DNA from: an uncultured Selenomonadaceae bacterium
Lineage (GTDB): Bacteria > Bacillota > Negativicutes > Selenomonadales > Selenomonadaceae
Direction: 5' to 3'
Assembly: GCA_905233325.1 (NCBI GenBank)
Contig: CAJODU010000022.1
Span: 425 to 20,493, forward strand
Length of the DNA stretch: 20,069 nt
Shown here piece by piece: positions 1-6,857 of this stretch. Both the position numbers and the translations under genes were made by a program. How positions within the stretch are numbered: position 1 is the first letter of the stretch; each line of letters opens with the position of its first letter. The notes under the pieces were generated by a model. The model saw only the letters and a program-made list of their open reading frames with translations, searched no databases and was not told the origin of the DNA.

Positions 1-719
1 TCTTCTGCCTTTGCCAAAAGTTTAGTCTTTGCCGGCGTGTAGATGATGTCGTAAACTAAAGCACCCTCCGGCAGGAGTGATATATCAACCGGCGGCATTG
101 CATCAACGTCAGGCATCATTCCGAGAGGTGTTGTATTTATCATTATATCAGCCTGCTGAATTTGTTCCTTAAATTCCTCGCTCTCCCAGTGGAATATCTC
201 TACATCATCAAAGACCTTAAAATCATCAATAATGGCTTTATATTTTTCGGGATTCCTCACACCAATGGCAATATGTCCTGCCTTGCGCTTGCAAAGTCCC
301 CAGATAACCGCACGCGCAGCACCGCCGGCACCCAGAACAACAGCATTGCACTCGTCCGGCATGAACTGGACTTCACTCAAAGCTGCCAGAAAGCCGTTGA
401 CGTCCGTATTATAGCCTGTGAGTCTGCCGCCATCGTTGACAACAGTATTCACCGCACCTATCATCTTGGCGTCAGCGTCCAATGAGTCAAGAATGTTTGT
501 AATAAGCGACTTCAGAGGGATTGTAACATTCCAACCGCGAAATCCCAAAGAACGCAGACCCTCAACGGCAGGAATCAGCTTGCCCTGCTGAACGGGTATA
601 GCAATGTAGGAGTAGTCGAGGTCGGCCGCCTTAATTGCAGACATTTGCATAACGGGTGAAAGTGTATGACCAATGGGATAGCCTATTATAGCGAGGTTTT
701 TCGTTGCAACTTTAATCAT
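1..719 (-). CDS. aroE: Shikimate dehydrogenase (NADP+), C-terminus cut by window edge
   Basis: Reduces 3-dehydroshikimate to shikimate with NADPH in the cytoplasmic shikimate pathway to aromatic amino acids. I translated the reverse complement from the ATG at 719: 239 codons are open to the edge, so a C-terminal part is missing (the family is usually 270-290 residues). Visible motifs are the substrate-binding GYPIGHTLSP near residue 13, NVTIPLK with the catalytic lysine, GAVNTVV, GYNTDVNGF with the catalytic aspartate, and the nucleotide-binding GAGGAARAV. The start is fixed by an ATGGAGGC ribosome binding site a few bases upstream. The gene has its own promoter and is separated from rpsA, which lies upstream in the same direction, by a terminator. 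Identification is firm. Confidence 0.93.
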   Translation of the reverse strand, partial: MIKVATKNLAIIGYPIGHTLSPVMQMSAIKAADLDYSYIAIPVQQGKLIPAVEGLRSLGFRGWNVTIPLKSLITNILDSLDADAKMIGAVNTVVNDGGRLTGYNTDVNGFLAALSEVQFMPDECNAVVLGAGGAARAVIWGLCKRKAGHIAIGVRNPEKYKAIIDDFKVFDDVEIFHWESEEFKEQIQQADIMINTTPLGMMPDVDAMPPVDISLLPEGALVYDIIYTPAKTKLLAKAE

Positions 720-756
720 TTTCAAGCCTCCATTTATTTATCTTTTTTTCAGATTG

Positions 757-785
757 ATTATAACATTTCATAATTTATATGGCAA
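757..785 (-). promoter_or_regulatory. Predicted sigma-A promoter of aroE
   Basis: On the minus strand, TTGCCA (780-785), a 17-bp spacer and TATAAT (757-762), with a TG one base before the -10 (extended -10). It lies between the rpsA terminator and the aroE ribosome binding site, which supports separate transcription of aroE. Confidence 0.75.
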
Positions 786-810
786 TATATTCGGGAAATT
801 TGCCTATAAC

Positions 811-840
811 AAAAAGCCTCCTGCAAATAGAAGGCTTTTT
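811..840 (-). terminator. Rho-independent terminator after rpsA
   Basis: Arms AAAAAGCCT (811-819) and AGGCTTTTT (832-840) form a perfect 9-bp stem with a 12-nt loop. It begins about 33 bp past the rpsA stop, and the T-rich end follows the stem on the minus strand. Confidence 0.85.
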
Positions 841-872
841 CAAATCTCTTTGATGACATTGAGGAATATTTA

Positions 873-2012
873 TTATTCTGCGGCTTCATTTTTTGCCTGA
901 GACTCTTGATAACTTTTGACGATTGCAGCATCAGCGTCACGCTTTGCTCTGTTGATAGAAAGAGAAATTCTCTTGCGTTTGGTGTCGATTTTCATAACTT
1001 TGACTACAACAATGTCACCGGTATGAACTGCCTCATCAGCATGCTCAATCCTGCGATCACAAAGTTCACCCATTGGAATGAGACCGTCAAAGCCCGGCTC
1101 TATCTCCATGAACGCACCGAAGTCAGTCAGCTTGATAATCTTGCCTTCAATGTGGTCGCCTTCATGATAATTTTCAGCCTTCTCAAGCCAAGGATCCGGC
1201 AGAGTTTCTTTGACAGAGAGGGAAATCCTCTTGGAATCAGGATCAACATTCTTGACAAAGACATCAACTTCTTCGCCAACTTTCAGCACATCTGAAGGGT
1301 GTTTGACACGCTCCCAAGAAAGATCAGAAATGTGAGCGAGGCCGTCAACACCGCCTATATCTATAAATGCACCATAGTCCACAAGACGCTTGACAGTACC
1401 TTTGACCGTCTGTCCTGCTTCGATGGTTGAGAAGATCTCGTCCTGTTTCTTTGAGCGTTCTTCTTCCAAAAGCTGACGACGTGAGAGAATGAGACGCTGT
1501 TTGCCAAGATTAATTTCAATGGGTATAACTTTAACGGTTTGACCGACATAAACGCTGAGGTCTTTGACGAAATGCAGCTCCATTTGTGAGGCAGGAATAA
1601 ATCCGCGCAAACCGCAGACAGAGGCAACCAGACCGCCCTTAACAACTTGATTTATGCGAGCATCTATCGTCTCGCCATTTTCCTTTACAGCTTCTATGTC
1701 CTTCCAAGCAGACATACGATCAGCTTTAACTTTAGAAAGAGCTCCGCCATTCTCTCCGCCAAGTGATTGAATGTAAACTTCAATCTTGTCTCCGACCTTC
1801 ACAACGTCTTCAGCAGATTCAGGCTCAGGACTGGCAAGTTCTCTTTTGGGAACAGGAATTTCTTGCTTGTAACCAATATCGACAAAAGCCTCATTGCGAT
1901 TGACCTGGACGACAGTACCTTCTACTACAGTACCTTCTTTTATGTCCTCCATATCGCCGGCTTCTTCAAGCAAAGCCCCCATATCTTCTACTTTTTTAAT
2001 ATCGTCTGACAC
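873..2012 (-). CDS. rpsA: 30S ribosomal protein S1 / S1 RNA-binding domain protein
   Basis: A 379-residue protein with four S1 (OB-fold) RNA-binding domains at about residues 26-97, 112-178, 199-268 and 285-354. The last two carry the best repeats (VDYGAFIDIGGVDGLAHISD and DFGAFMEIEPGFDGLIP). S1 proteins bind single-stranded, often U- or A/U-rich, mRNA and help it onto the 30S subunit. Firmicute versions have about four domains, not the six of E. coli. The start is GTG at 2012 with GGAGGT at 2022-2027, nine bases upstream and inside ispH. The gene overlaps the 3' end of ispH by 25 bp in the -1 frame, and an A_AAA_AAG heptamer at 1991-1997 precedes the ispH stop. In many Clostridia and Negativicutes the two are one IspH-S1 polypeptide, so an additional frameshifted fusion product is possible here. 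Confidence 0.92.
   Translation of the reverse strand: MSDDIKKVEDMGALLEEAGDMEDIKEGTVVEGTVVQVNRNEAFVDIGYKQEIPVPKRELASPEPESAEDVVKVGDKIEVYIQSLGGENGGALSKVKADRMSAWKDIEAVKENGETIDARINQVVKGGLVASVCGLRGFIPASQMELHFVKDLSVYVGQTVKVIPIEINLGKQRLILSRRQLLEEERSKKQDEIFSTIEAGQTVKGTVKRLVDYGAFIDIGGVDGLAHISDLSWERVKHPSDVLKVGEEVDVFVKNVDPDSKRISLSVKETLPDPWLEKAENYHEGDHIEGKIIKLTDFGAFMEIEPGFDGLIPMGELCDRRIEHADEAVHTGDIVVVKVMKIDTKRKRISLSINRAKRDADAAIVKSYQESQAKNEAAE
1988..1997 (-). promoter_or_regulatory. Candidate -1 ribosomal frameshift site at the ispH stop
   Basis: On the minus strand the ispH frame reads TTA AAA AAG TAG. The heptamer A_AAA_AAG (1997-1991) has the phase of the E. coli dnaX slippery sequence. A -1 slip replaces TAG by GTA and continues exactly in the rpsA frame. 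Possible stimulators are GGAGGT 24 nt upstream (longer than the roughly 10 nt of dnaX) and a 6-bp hairpin GGCTTT/GAAGCC beginning 13 nt downstream. The heptamer and phase are visible; frameshifting is inferred. Confidence 0.45.
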
Positions 2013-2818
2013 TTATTTTGTACCTCCAATATTATCCAGTCCGGTGTTGAGGCTCCGGCTGTGATACCAATTTTTTCAATTTGATTTAACCATTCCGGTA
2101 AAAGTTCTTCGGCTGTTTCGATATGATAAGTTTTGCATTTTTCCTTGCAAAGTTGAGCAAGCCTTGTAGTATTTGCACTGTTTTTTCCGCCTATAACAAG
2201 CATCAAATCTACACGTTGAGCAAGCTCAATAGCCGCTGCTTGCCTTTGATCAGTCGCGGTGCAGATTGTCCTCAATATTTTTATTTCATTTGATTTATCA
2301 ATCAACTTTTCGACAATCTTTTTAAAGCGTTCACCGGAAACTGTCGTCTGCGAAACTATCCCCAGTTTTTGGCAAGACGATAATTGTTTTGCCTCTTCTT
2401 CAGTTTCAAGTATAACGGCTTTATTGTTTGACCACTCAAAGATACTTTTGACTTCAGGATGATTCTTTTCGCCGATTATAACGACTTGATAGCCTTCTTC
2501 AACAAGTTTTTTTGCCGAGAGCTGGGCTTTTTTTACATGCGGACAGGTAGCATCAACTATATGCAAACCTTTCATTTTAGCTTCTTCGTAGACTTTGGGA
2601 CCCACTCCATGCGAACGAATAATTATAGTTCCCTCCTTCATGTCCGACAAATTTTCCACAACATTGACGCCTTCATCTTTGAGTCGTTCAACCATTTGCG
2701 GATTGTGGATTATAGGTCCGAGTGTGCAACTTTTGCCATCGGCATTTTCGCGAGCGATTTTTATTGCCCGTTTAACGCCATAGCAAAAGCCTAAATATTC
2801 CGCTAAAATTACCTCCAT
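1988..2818 (-). CDS. ispH: 4-hydroxy-3-methylbut-2-enyl diphosphate reductase (HMBPP reductase)
   Basis: Final enzyme of the non-mevalonate (MEP) pathway: a [4Fe-4S] enzyme that reductively dehydroxylates HMBPP to IPP and DMAPP. The 276 residues hold the three cluster cysteines, Cys12 (GFCYGVKRAI), Cys92 (DATCPHVKKA) and Cys186 (CTATDQRQAA), the histidines in HNPQMVERL and GEKNHPEVKSI, the glutamate in NHPEV, and the diphosphate-binding GKNSANTTRLAQLC and GASTPDW segments. Start ATG 2818 follows an AAGGTG ribosome binding site. It is the first gene of a two-gene transcript with rpsA, from a promoter at 3002-3030. Its leader is unusual in carrying a hexamer repeat array. Its last codons, AAA AAG TAG, form a slippery site and stop. 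Confidence 0.95.
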   Translation of the reverse strand: MEVILAEYLGFCYGVKRAIKIARENADGKSCTLGPIIHNPQMVERLKDEGVNVVENLSDMKEGTIIIRSHGVGPKVYEEAKMKGLHIVDATCPHVKKAQLSAKKLVEEGYQVVIIGEKNHPEVKSIFEWSNNKAVILETEEEAKQLSSCQKLGIVSQTTVSGERFKKIVEKLIDKSNEIKILRTICTATDQRQAAAIELAQRVDLMLVIGGKNSANTTRLAQLCKEKCKTYHIETAEELLPEWLNQIEKIGITAGASTPDWIILEVQNKCQTILKK

Positions 2819-2855
2819 ACTTTCACCTTCACGGTAATGTTATAGATCTCAGAGG

Positions 2856-2957
2856 CTAAAACTAAGAATAGAACTAAGACTAAGACTAAGACTAAGACTA
2901 AGACTAAAACTAAAACTAAAACTAAAACTAAAACTAAAACTAAAACTAAAACTAAAA
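2856..2957 (-). repeat. Hexanucleotide tandem repeat, 17 units, in the ispH leader
   Basis: Seventeen consecutive 6-bp units. On the plus strand they are CTAAAA, CTAAGA, one degenerate ATAGAA, five CTAAGA (2874-2903) and nine CTAAAA (2904-2957). In the mRNA sense this is nine UUUUAG, then five UCUUAG, UUCUAU, UCUUAG and UUUUAG, ending 37 bases before the ispH ATG. The two variants are in separate blocks, as expected if each block expanded by slippage. With the promoter at 3002-3030, the array lies inside the 5' untranslated region. Confidence 0.95.
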
Positions 2958-3001
2958 CCAGACCCCATTATATAAACTCAACTAACCTACAACTACACTT
3001 T

Positions 3002-3030
3002 ATTATAACACTAATATATCAACGAATCAA
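3002..3030 (-). promoter_or_regulatory. Predicted sigma-A promoter of ispH-rpsA
   Basis: On the minus strand, TTGATT (3025-3030), a 17-bp spacer and TATAAT (3002-3007) preceded by TGT, an extended -10. Transcription would start near 2995, giving a leader of roughly 175 nt that contains the whole hexamer array. Confidence 0.8.
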
Positions 3031-3080
3031 TAATTTTTTTAATTTATTTGAATATTTTTTAATCGCAATTTTGATTTTTG

Positions 3081-3089
3081 TGGTAAAAT
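3081..3089 (+). promoter_or_regulatory. Candidate extended -10 for the membrane-protein/flavoprotein unit
   Basis: TGGTAAAAT is an extended -10 element about 33 bases before the predicted TTG start. No clear -35 is present at the expected distance, so this is a moderate prediction. Confidence 0.45.
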
Positions 3090-3121
3090 AGAGATGAAAA
3101 TTTTTTTGGCAGGTGATATTA

Positions 3122-3463
3122 TTGGCAAGAATCCAAAAGAAAATTAAAAAGAATATTAAATCACAGTTGAAATCTCAAGAACCGCCTAAACCGAAGGTAA
3201 AGGAAAATGTTGGCAAAGATTATTTACTGATAGCGGTGATATGTTTCACAATCATTATAACGATTGCGGCTTGGGGAACGCTCGGCTTTTTGAACAAGAC
3301 GCTGTATTTATTACTGATTGTTTCGCTTTCATTGACTTATGTCAGGCGGCATTTTAACCTTACGGAAAAGCAGGAGAGCTGGGTGGATCGCGGCAGCATA
3401 ATTTCAATGGGATTTGCACTGGCGTTGTTCGTAGTTATAATGTATAATCAAATCTTTCCTTAA
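3122..3463 (+). CDS. Small membrane protein of unknown function
   Basis: A 113-residue protein that I do not recognise. The first 30 or so residues are strongly basic and lysine-rich (RIQKKIKKNIKSQ). Three hydrophobic segments follow at about residues 35-56, 62-77 and 92-112, so the basic tail should be cytoplasmic under the positive-inside rule. I chose TTG 3122 because AGGTG at 3111-3115 sits six bases ahead of it; GTG 3113 would overlap its own ribosome binding site. It is 32 bp upstream of the flavoprotein gene in the same direction and probably co-transcribed, which is the only hint to a role. Confidence 0.75.
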   Translation: MARIQKKIKKNIKSQLKSQEPPKPKVKENVGKDYLLIAVICFTIIITIAAWGTLGFLNKTLYLLLIVSLSLTYVRRHFNLTEKQESWVDRGSIISMGFALALFVVIMYNQIFP

Positions 3464-3495
3464 ATAATGCAAATATTGTGATTGGAGGTAATGTG

Positions 3496-4677
3496 ATGAA
3501 TAATACACTCAAAGCAGTTCAAATCAGCAATAATATTTACTGGGTCGGTGCGATTGATTGGTCTATGAGGAACTTTCACGGCTATGAGACTTCACGCGGC
3601 ACTACCTACAACGCTTATCTGATTCTTGACGAGAAGGTGACGCTCATTGACACGGTTAAAGCTCCTTTTAAAGATGAACTTCTCAAAAGAATTGCTTCCG
3701 TTGTCAATCCGGCTAAAATTGATATTATTGTCTCCAGCCACGTCGAGCCGGATCACTCAGGTGCTCTGCCATTCGTCAAGGAGTACGCCAGAAACGCGGA
3801 AATTATAACCAGTCATCCCAACGGTCTCAAGGGTCTCACGGCACGTTACGGCAATTTGAATTACAAGCCCGTCAAGGCAGGTGATTCTATCTCTATCGGT
3901 GAGAGGACTCTGCAATTTGTTCCGACACCTATGTTGCATTGGCCGGATTCAATGGTGACTTATTGTCCCGAAGAGAAGATTTTATTCTCTAATGATGCCT
4001 TTGGTGAACATTTGGCAACTTCTATGCGGTTTGATGATGAAAATGATCTTGAAACTATTCTCTTTGAGGCGAAGAAATACTATGCAAATATTCTGATGCC
4101 TTTCGGTAAGCAAGCTCTTGCGGCACTTGTGAGTTTAGGCGGACATGATATTAGAATGATTGCAACCGGTCACGGTGTTATCTGGCGTCAAAATATTGAG
4201 ACTATCCTTGACTGTTACAGCGAATGGGCAGGCGGTGAGGTGCAGGATCGTGCTGTGGTTGTCTTTGATTCAATGTGGGGATCAACTCAAATTCTTGCAC
4301 AGACTATCACGGAGGCCTTTGCTGCTAAAGGTATTCCTGCCGCCTATTATGACATTAAGGCCACACCTATGAGCGATATTGTGACTGATATTTTTACGAG
4401 TAAATATCTTGCTGTAGGCTCTCCGACAATCAACAATCAGATGATGCCGACGATTGCGGCTTTCCTCAACTATCTCAAGGGTCTTCGTCCTCAAAATCAC
4501 AAAGGTTTTGCGTTCGGCTCCTACGGTTGGGGCGGTCAGAGTGTCGGTCAAGTTGAAGATGAGATGAAAGCCGCCGGTATTGAGATTATGCTTGATAAAA
4601 TCCGCATCGCCAATGTCCCTACTCCTGCCCAGCTTGAGGAGATTGTCAAGAAAATTACCGAAATGGAAGTACAATAA
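3496..4677 (+). CDS. FprA-type diiron flavoprotein (oxygen/nitric oxide reductase)
   Basis: A flavodiiron protein of 393 residues, the standard length for the two-domain class A. The N-terminal metallo-beta-lactamase-like domain carries the diiron ligands His82-x-Glu84-x-Asp86-His87 (SSHVEPDHSG), His148, Asp167 (SNDAFG) and His226 (TGHGVIW). The C-terminal flavodoxin domain binds FMN (DSMWGSTQ, SPTINNQMMP, GSYGWGGQSV). Such proteins reduce O2 to water or NO to N2O in the cytoplasm of anaerobes, fed by rubredoxin or similar carriers, which fits a strict or moderate anaerobe. ATG 3496 has GGAGGT six bases upstream; GTG 3493 is a less likely alternative. It follows the small membrane protein and ends at a terminator. 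O2 versus NO preference cannot be read from sequence. Confidence 0.93.
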   Translation: MNNTLKAVQISNNIYWVGAIDWSMRNFHGYETSRGTTYNAYLILDEKVTLIDTVKAPFKDELLKRIASVVNPAKIDIIVSSHVEPDHSGALPFVKEYARNAEIITSHPNGLKGLTARYGNLNYKPVKAGDSISIGERTLQFVPTPMLHWPDSMVTYCPEEKILFSNDAFGEHLATSMRFDDENDLETILFEAKKYYANILMPFGKQALAALVSLGGHDIRMIATGHGVIWRQNIETILDCYSEWAGGEVQDRAVVVFDSMWGSTQILAQTITEAFAAKGIPAAYYDIKATPMSDIVTDIFTSKYLAVGSPTINNQMMPTIAAFLNYLKGLRPQNHKGFAFGSYGWGGQSVGQVEDEMKAAGIEIMLDKIRIANVPTPAQLEEIVKKITEMEVQ

Positions 4678-4707
4678 GCCATCTCAAACAAGTTACAATA
4701 CTAAAAT

Positions 4708-4736
4708 ACCGCCTTTGAAGTCAATTCTCAGGCGGT
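4708..4736 (+). terminator. Rho-independent terminator after the flavoprotein gene
   Basis: ACCGCCT (4708-4714) pairs with AGGCGGT (4730-4736), a perfect 7-bp stem with a 15-nt loop followed by TTATTTTT. It starts 30 bp past the stop codon. Confidence 0.85.
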
Positions 4737-4773
4737 TTATTTTTATGGAAAATTTTTTAGTTAAATACAAAAC

Positions 4774-4812
4774 AAGCAGACAGCTCGGAAGAAATCTCCT
4801 TGCTCTCTGCTT
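4774..4812 (-). terminator. Terminator after ftsZ, possibly bidirectional
   Basis: On the minus strand AAGCAGA pairs with TCTGCTT, continuing through a G/G mismatch into AGC/GCT, and GTTTTG follows. On the plus strand the same hairpin is followed by TTATATTT, so it may also back up the flavoprotein terminator between these convergent genes. Confidence 0.7.
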
Positions 4813-4824
4813 TTATATTTATCG

Positions 4825-6030
4825 CTATCTTCTACGATTATTTTGCATCCAAGTTGGAATTTCAGGCAAACCACCGCTATCCTCTTTAGTCTTCGGTTGC
4901 ATAGGTGCTTGTTGTTGTGATGATGGCACAGGACTGCCGAAGTTAAATCCAAAGTTGCCAAACGGTGAGTTTGATGAAGTGTTGTTTGCAGAACTCTGCT
5001 GCCCCGGTTGTGAATTATCTTGCGGTGGCGGCGTTGCCAAACGAGGATCTTTTGAATCATCGCGTTCCGTGCCTTCATCAAATCTTGTAGCAATGACAGT
5101 TACGCTCACAGTATCACCGAGCGACTCGTCAACACTGACACCCCAAATGATCTCTGCATCAGGGTGAGCCGCCTCTTGGACGGTGGTGGAGGCCTCATTG
5201 ACTTCTATCATCGAGAGAGAATCCGTCGCACCCATGATATTCAACAGAATACCGCGTGCACCTTGAATACTGGTTTCAAGCAACGGCGAATCAATGGCAG
5301 CCTTGACAGCCTCAACCGTCGCATTCTCGCCGGATGCCTCACCTATACCCATAAGTGCCGAGCCGGCATTGCTCATAACAGACTTGACATCAGCAAAGTC
5401 AAGATTGACAAGACCCGGCACCGCTATCAAATCTGAAATACCCTTGACACCTTGACGAAGAATATCATCAGCAATACTGAATGCTTTAGTCATCGGTGTT
5501 TTTTTATCGACAACCGCAAGAAGGCGGTCATTGGGAATTGTGATTATGGTATCAACATTTTTTTTGAGATTTTCAATCCCAAAATCTGCATTTTTTTTAC
5601 GTTTAGGACCTTCAAAGGTAAATGGCCTTGTAACAACGCCGACCGTCAAGGCTCCGATCTCCCTTGCACATTGTGCAACCACCGGAGCTGCTCCGGTGCC
5701 TGTGCCACCGCCCATTCCGGCAGTGATGAAGACCATGTCCGAGCCTCTGAGTGCCTCAAGAATTTCTTGATAGCTTTCTTCGGCGGCTTTTTGACCGATT
5801 TCAGGTCTTGCGCCTGCACCCAAGCCGCGAGTGAGTTTTTCACCAATTTGCATGCGTTTCGGTGCCTTTGCTGTCATCAATGCTTGTGCATCTGTATTCA
5901 CAGATATGAAGTCCACGCCTTGCAAGCCCAGCTCTATCATACGATTAACCGCATTGTTGCCGCCGCCGCCGACGCCTATTACCTTTATTCTGGCATATAG
6001 ATCCAAACTGTTATCATCAATTTCAAACAA
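4825..6030 (-). CDS. ftsZ: Cell division protein FtsZ
   Basis: Tubulin-like GTPase that forms the division ring at mid-cell. With the TTG start the protein has 401 residues. It has the N-terminal KVIGVGGGGNNAVN, the tubulin signature GGGTGTG at about 107-113, NDRLL, and the T7 synergy loop NLDFADV at about 209-215 that completes the GTPase site of the next subunit. The linker from about 320 is rich in Gln, Asn, Ser and Pro. The end, LPEIPTWMQNNRRR, is the conserved peptide that binds FtsA and other partners. TTG 6030 is preferred because GGAGG (6039-6043) lies eight bases ahead and the product begins MFEIDDN, like other FtsZ; GTG 6045 has no site and would add five residues. ftsA does not adjoin it, and it has its own promoter. 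Confidence 0.96.
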   Translation of the reverse strand: MFEIDDNSLDLYARIKVIGVGGGGNNAVNRMIELGLQGVDFISVNTDAQALMTAKAPKRMQIGEKLTRGLGAGARPEIGQKAAEESYQEILEALRGSDMVFITAGMGGGTGTGAAPVVAQCAREIGALTVGVVTRPFTFEGPKRKKNADFGIENLKKNVDTIITIPNDRLLAVVDKKTPMTKAFSIADDILRQGVKGISDLIAVPGLVNLDFADVKSVMSNAGSALMGIGEASGENATVEAVKAAIDSPLLETSIQGARGILLNIMGATDSLSMIEVNEASTTVQEAAHPDAEIIWGVSVDESLGDTVSVTVIATRFDEGTERDDSKDPRLATPPPQDNSQPGQQSSANNTSSNSPFGNFGFNFGSPVPSSQQQAPMQPKTKEDSGGLPEIPTWMQNNRRR

Positions 6031-6095
6031 TCTCTTATCCTCCACAATGGAAAATTTACGACATACGTCCTCTAAAATTTACTTTTCTATTTTAC

Positions 6096-6119
6096 TATAG
6101 AATTTCCTTTTTTTCTATA
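6096..6119. repeat. Inverted repeat at the predicted ftsZ transcription start
   Basis: TATAGAA (6096-6102) and TTCTATA (6113-6119) are perfect 7-bp arms 10 bp apart. They lie directly downstream of the predicted ftsZ -10 (6124-6129), a position suited to an operator or a leader hairpin. The region is AT-rich, so chance is a real alternative. Confidence 0.4.
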
Positions 6120-6123
6120 CTTT

Positions 6124-6152
6124 TTTATAAAATTTTTAAAATATCCTGTAAA
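6124..6152 (-). promoter_or_regulatory. Predicted promoter of ftsZ
   Basis: Minus strand TTTACA (6147-6152), a 17-bp spacer and TATAAA (6124-6129), each five of six to consensus. It sits in the 176-bp gap between the DUF881 gene and ftsZ and would allow ftsZ to be expressed apart from ftsQ. Confidence 0.65.
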
Positions 6153-6206
6153 ATTTTTGACTTTTTTTAATTGAACGGCATTTACTACAATTAAAGCAAG
6201 TATATA

Positions 6207-6845
6207 CTATCTTTCATCAGTTATATGAGCGTAACTATACGATTTACTGCCTTTATATGGCGGTATGTAGACATTATCGGAACTTTCAACCTCAAGGTGA
6301 ATACCCCAAACTTTCAAAGTCTCTGCCACTCCTCCACGCATTTTGATGGCATTTTCCAAAGTATCTTTATCACCAATCGCATGTATCTCATATGGTGCCG
6401 ACGATCTGACATTATTAACGGAAAGTGTGGGGCCGGCACATCTGATCTCTGAAGTATCAATGAGCCTCTGTCCGTTGATTGACAAGGCTTCAGCTCCGGC
6501 GGCACGAAGTTCGTTTATCACACGCAACAGATCATCATCATGTATAATGTAAAGATTAGGATTCTCGCCGACTTTTGCCTCTTTGTTGCTGTCGTCCATT
6601 TTGATTATTAAGCCGGTGCCTTCCAATGGTAACAGACAGGCTTGAAGTTTTAGATTTTCACTAGCATACAATGTAGTTGGAGAAGTTGAAGTATCTATGG
6701 TCTTGATAGTATTTAGCTTTTCTTCAATCTGTACCAAGTGGGCAATGAGTTCTTCCTTTTCATGCTTGACCTGCATTGCTGTCAACAATCCTATCACTAT
6801 AAATAAAAGGATTATTAACCAACTATGCTGCAAATGTTTAGTCAT
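6207..6845 (-). CDS. DUF881 family membrane-anchored protein
   Basis: A 212-residue protein of the DUF881 (YlxW/YlxX-like) family, found beside ftsQ and ftsZ in many Firmicutes and Actinobacteria; its biochemical role is not known to me. One membrane segment at about residues 8-24 is followed by a short coiled-coil stretch (HEKEELIAHLVQIEEKLN) and then the extracytoplasmic DUF881 core with LLPLEGTGLIIKMDD, LRAAGAEALSINGQRL and the family's PYEIHAIGD. ATG 6845 follows GAGAGG and starts 12 bp after the ftsQ stop, so the two are surely co-transcribed. The context suggests a role in division or envelope assembly. Confidence 0.85.
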   Translation of the reverse strand: MTKHLQHSWLIILLFIVIGLLTAMQVKHEKEELIAHLVQIEEKLNTIKTIDTSTSPTTLYASENLKLQACLLPLEGTGLIIKMDDSNKEAKVGENPNLYIIHDDDLLRVINELRAAGAEALSINGQRLIDTSEIRCAGPTLSVNNVRSSAPYEIHAIGDKDTLENAIKMRGGVAETLKVWGIHLEVESSDNVYIPPYKGSKSYSYAHITDER

Positions 6846-6857
6846 CTTGACAGCCTC

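Larger units (their letters stand above)
2819..3121. other. Divergent intergenic region between ispH and the membrane-protein gene
   Basis: About 300 bp with no gene of its own. It holds the ispH ribosome binding site, the hexamer array, the ispH promoter, an AT-rich stretch at about 3031-3080 and a leftward-rightward boundary near 3081, where an extended -10 serves the plus-strand gene. I saw no riboswitch fold or terminator in it. Confidence 0.7.

Noticed and set aside
162..485. Open frames on the plus strand across the aroE region
   Set aside because: They are antisense to a clear aroE reading frame with all family motifs and lack ribosome binding sites.
1..719. Altered shikimate dehydrogenase active site (NVTIPLK)
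   Set aside because: The residue before the catalytic lysine varies in the family (phenylalanine in E. coli AroE); the lysine and the NTD aspartate are present.
2856..2957. CRISPR array or telomere-like element
   Set aside because: Units are 6 bp with no spacers, so not CRISPR; the array is internal to a chromosome-like gene neighbourhood between a promoter and a gene, so a telomere is not supported.
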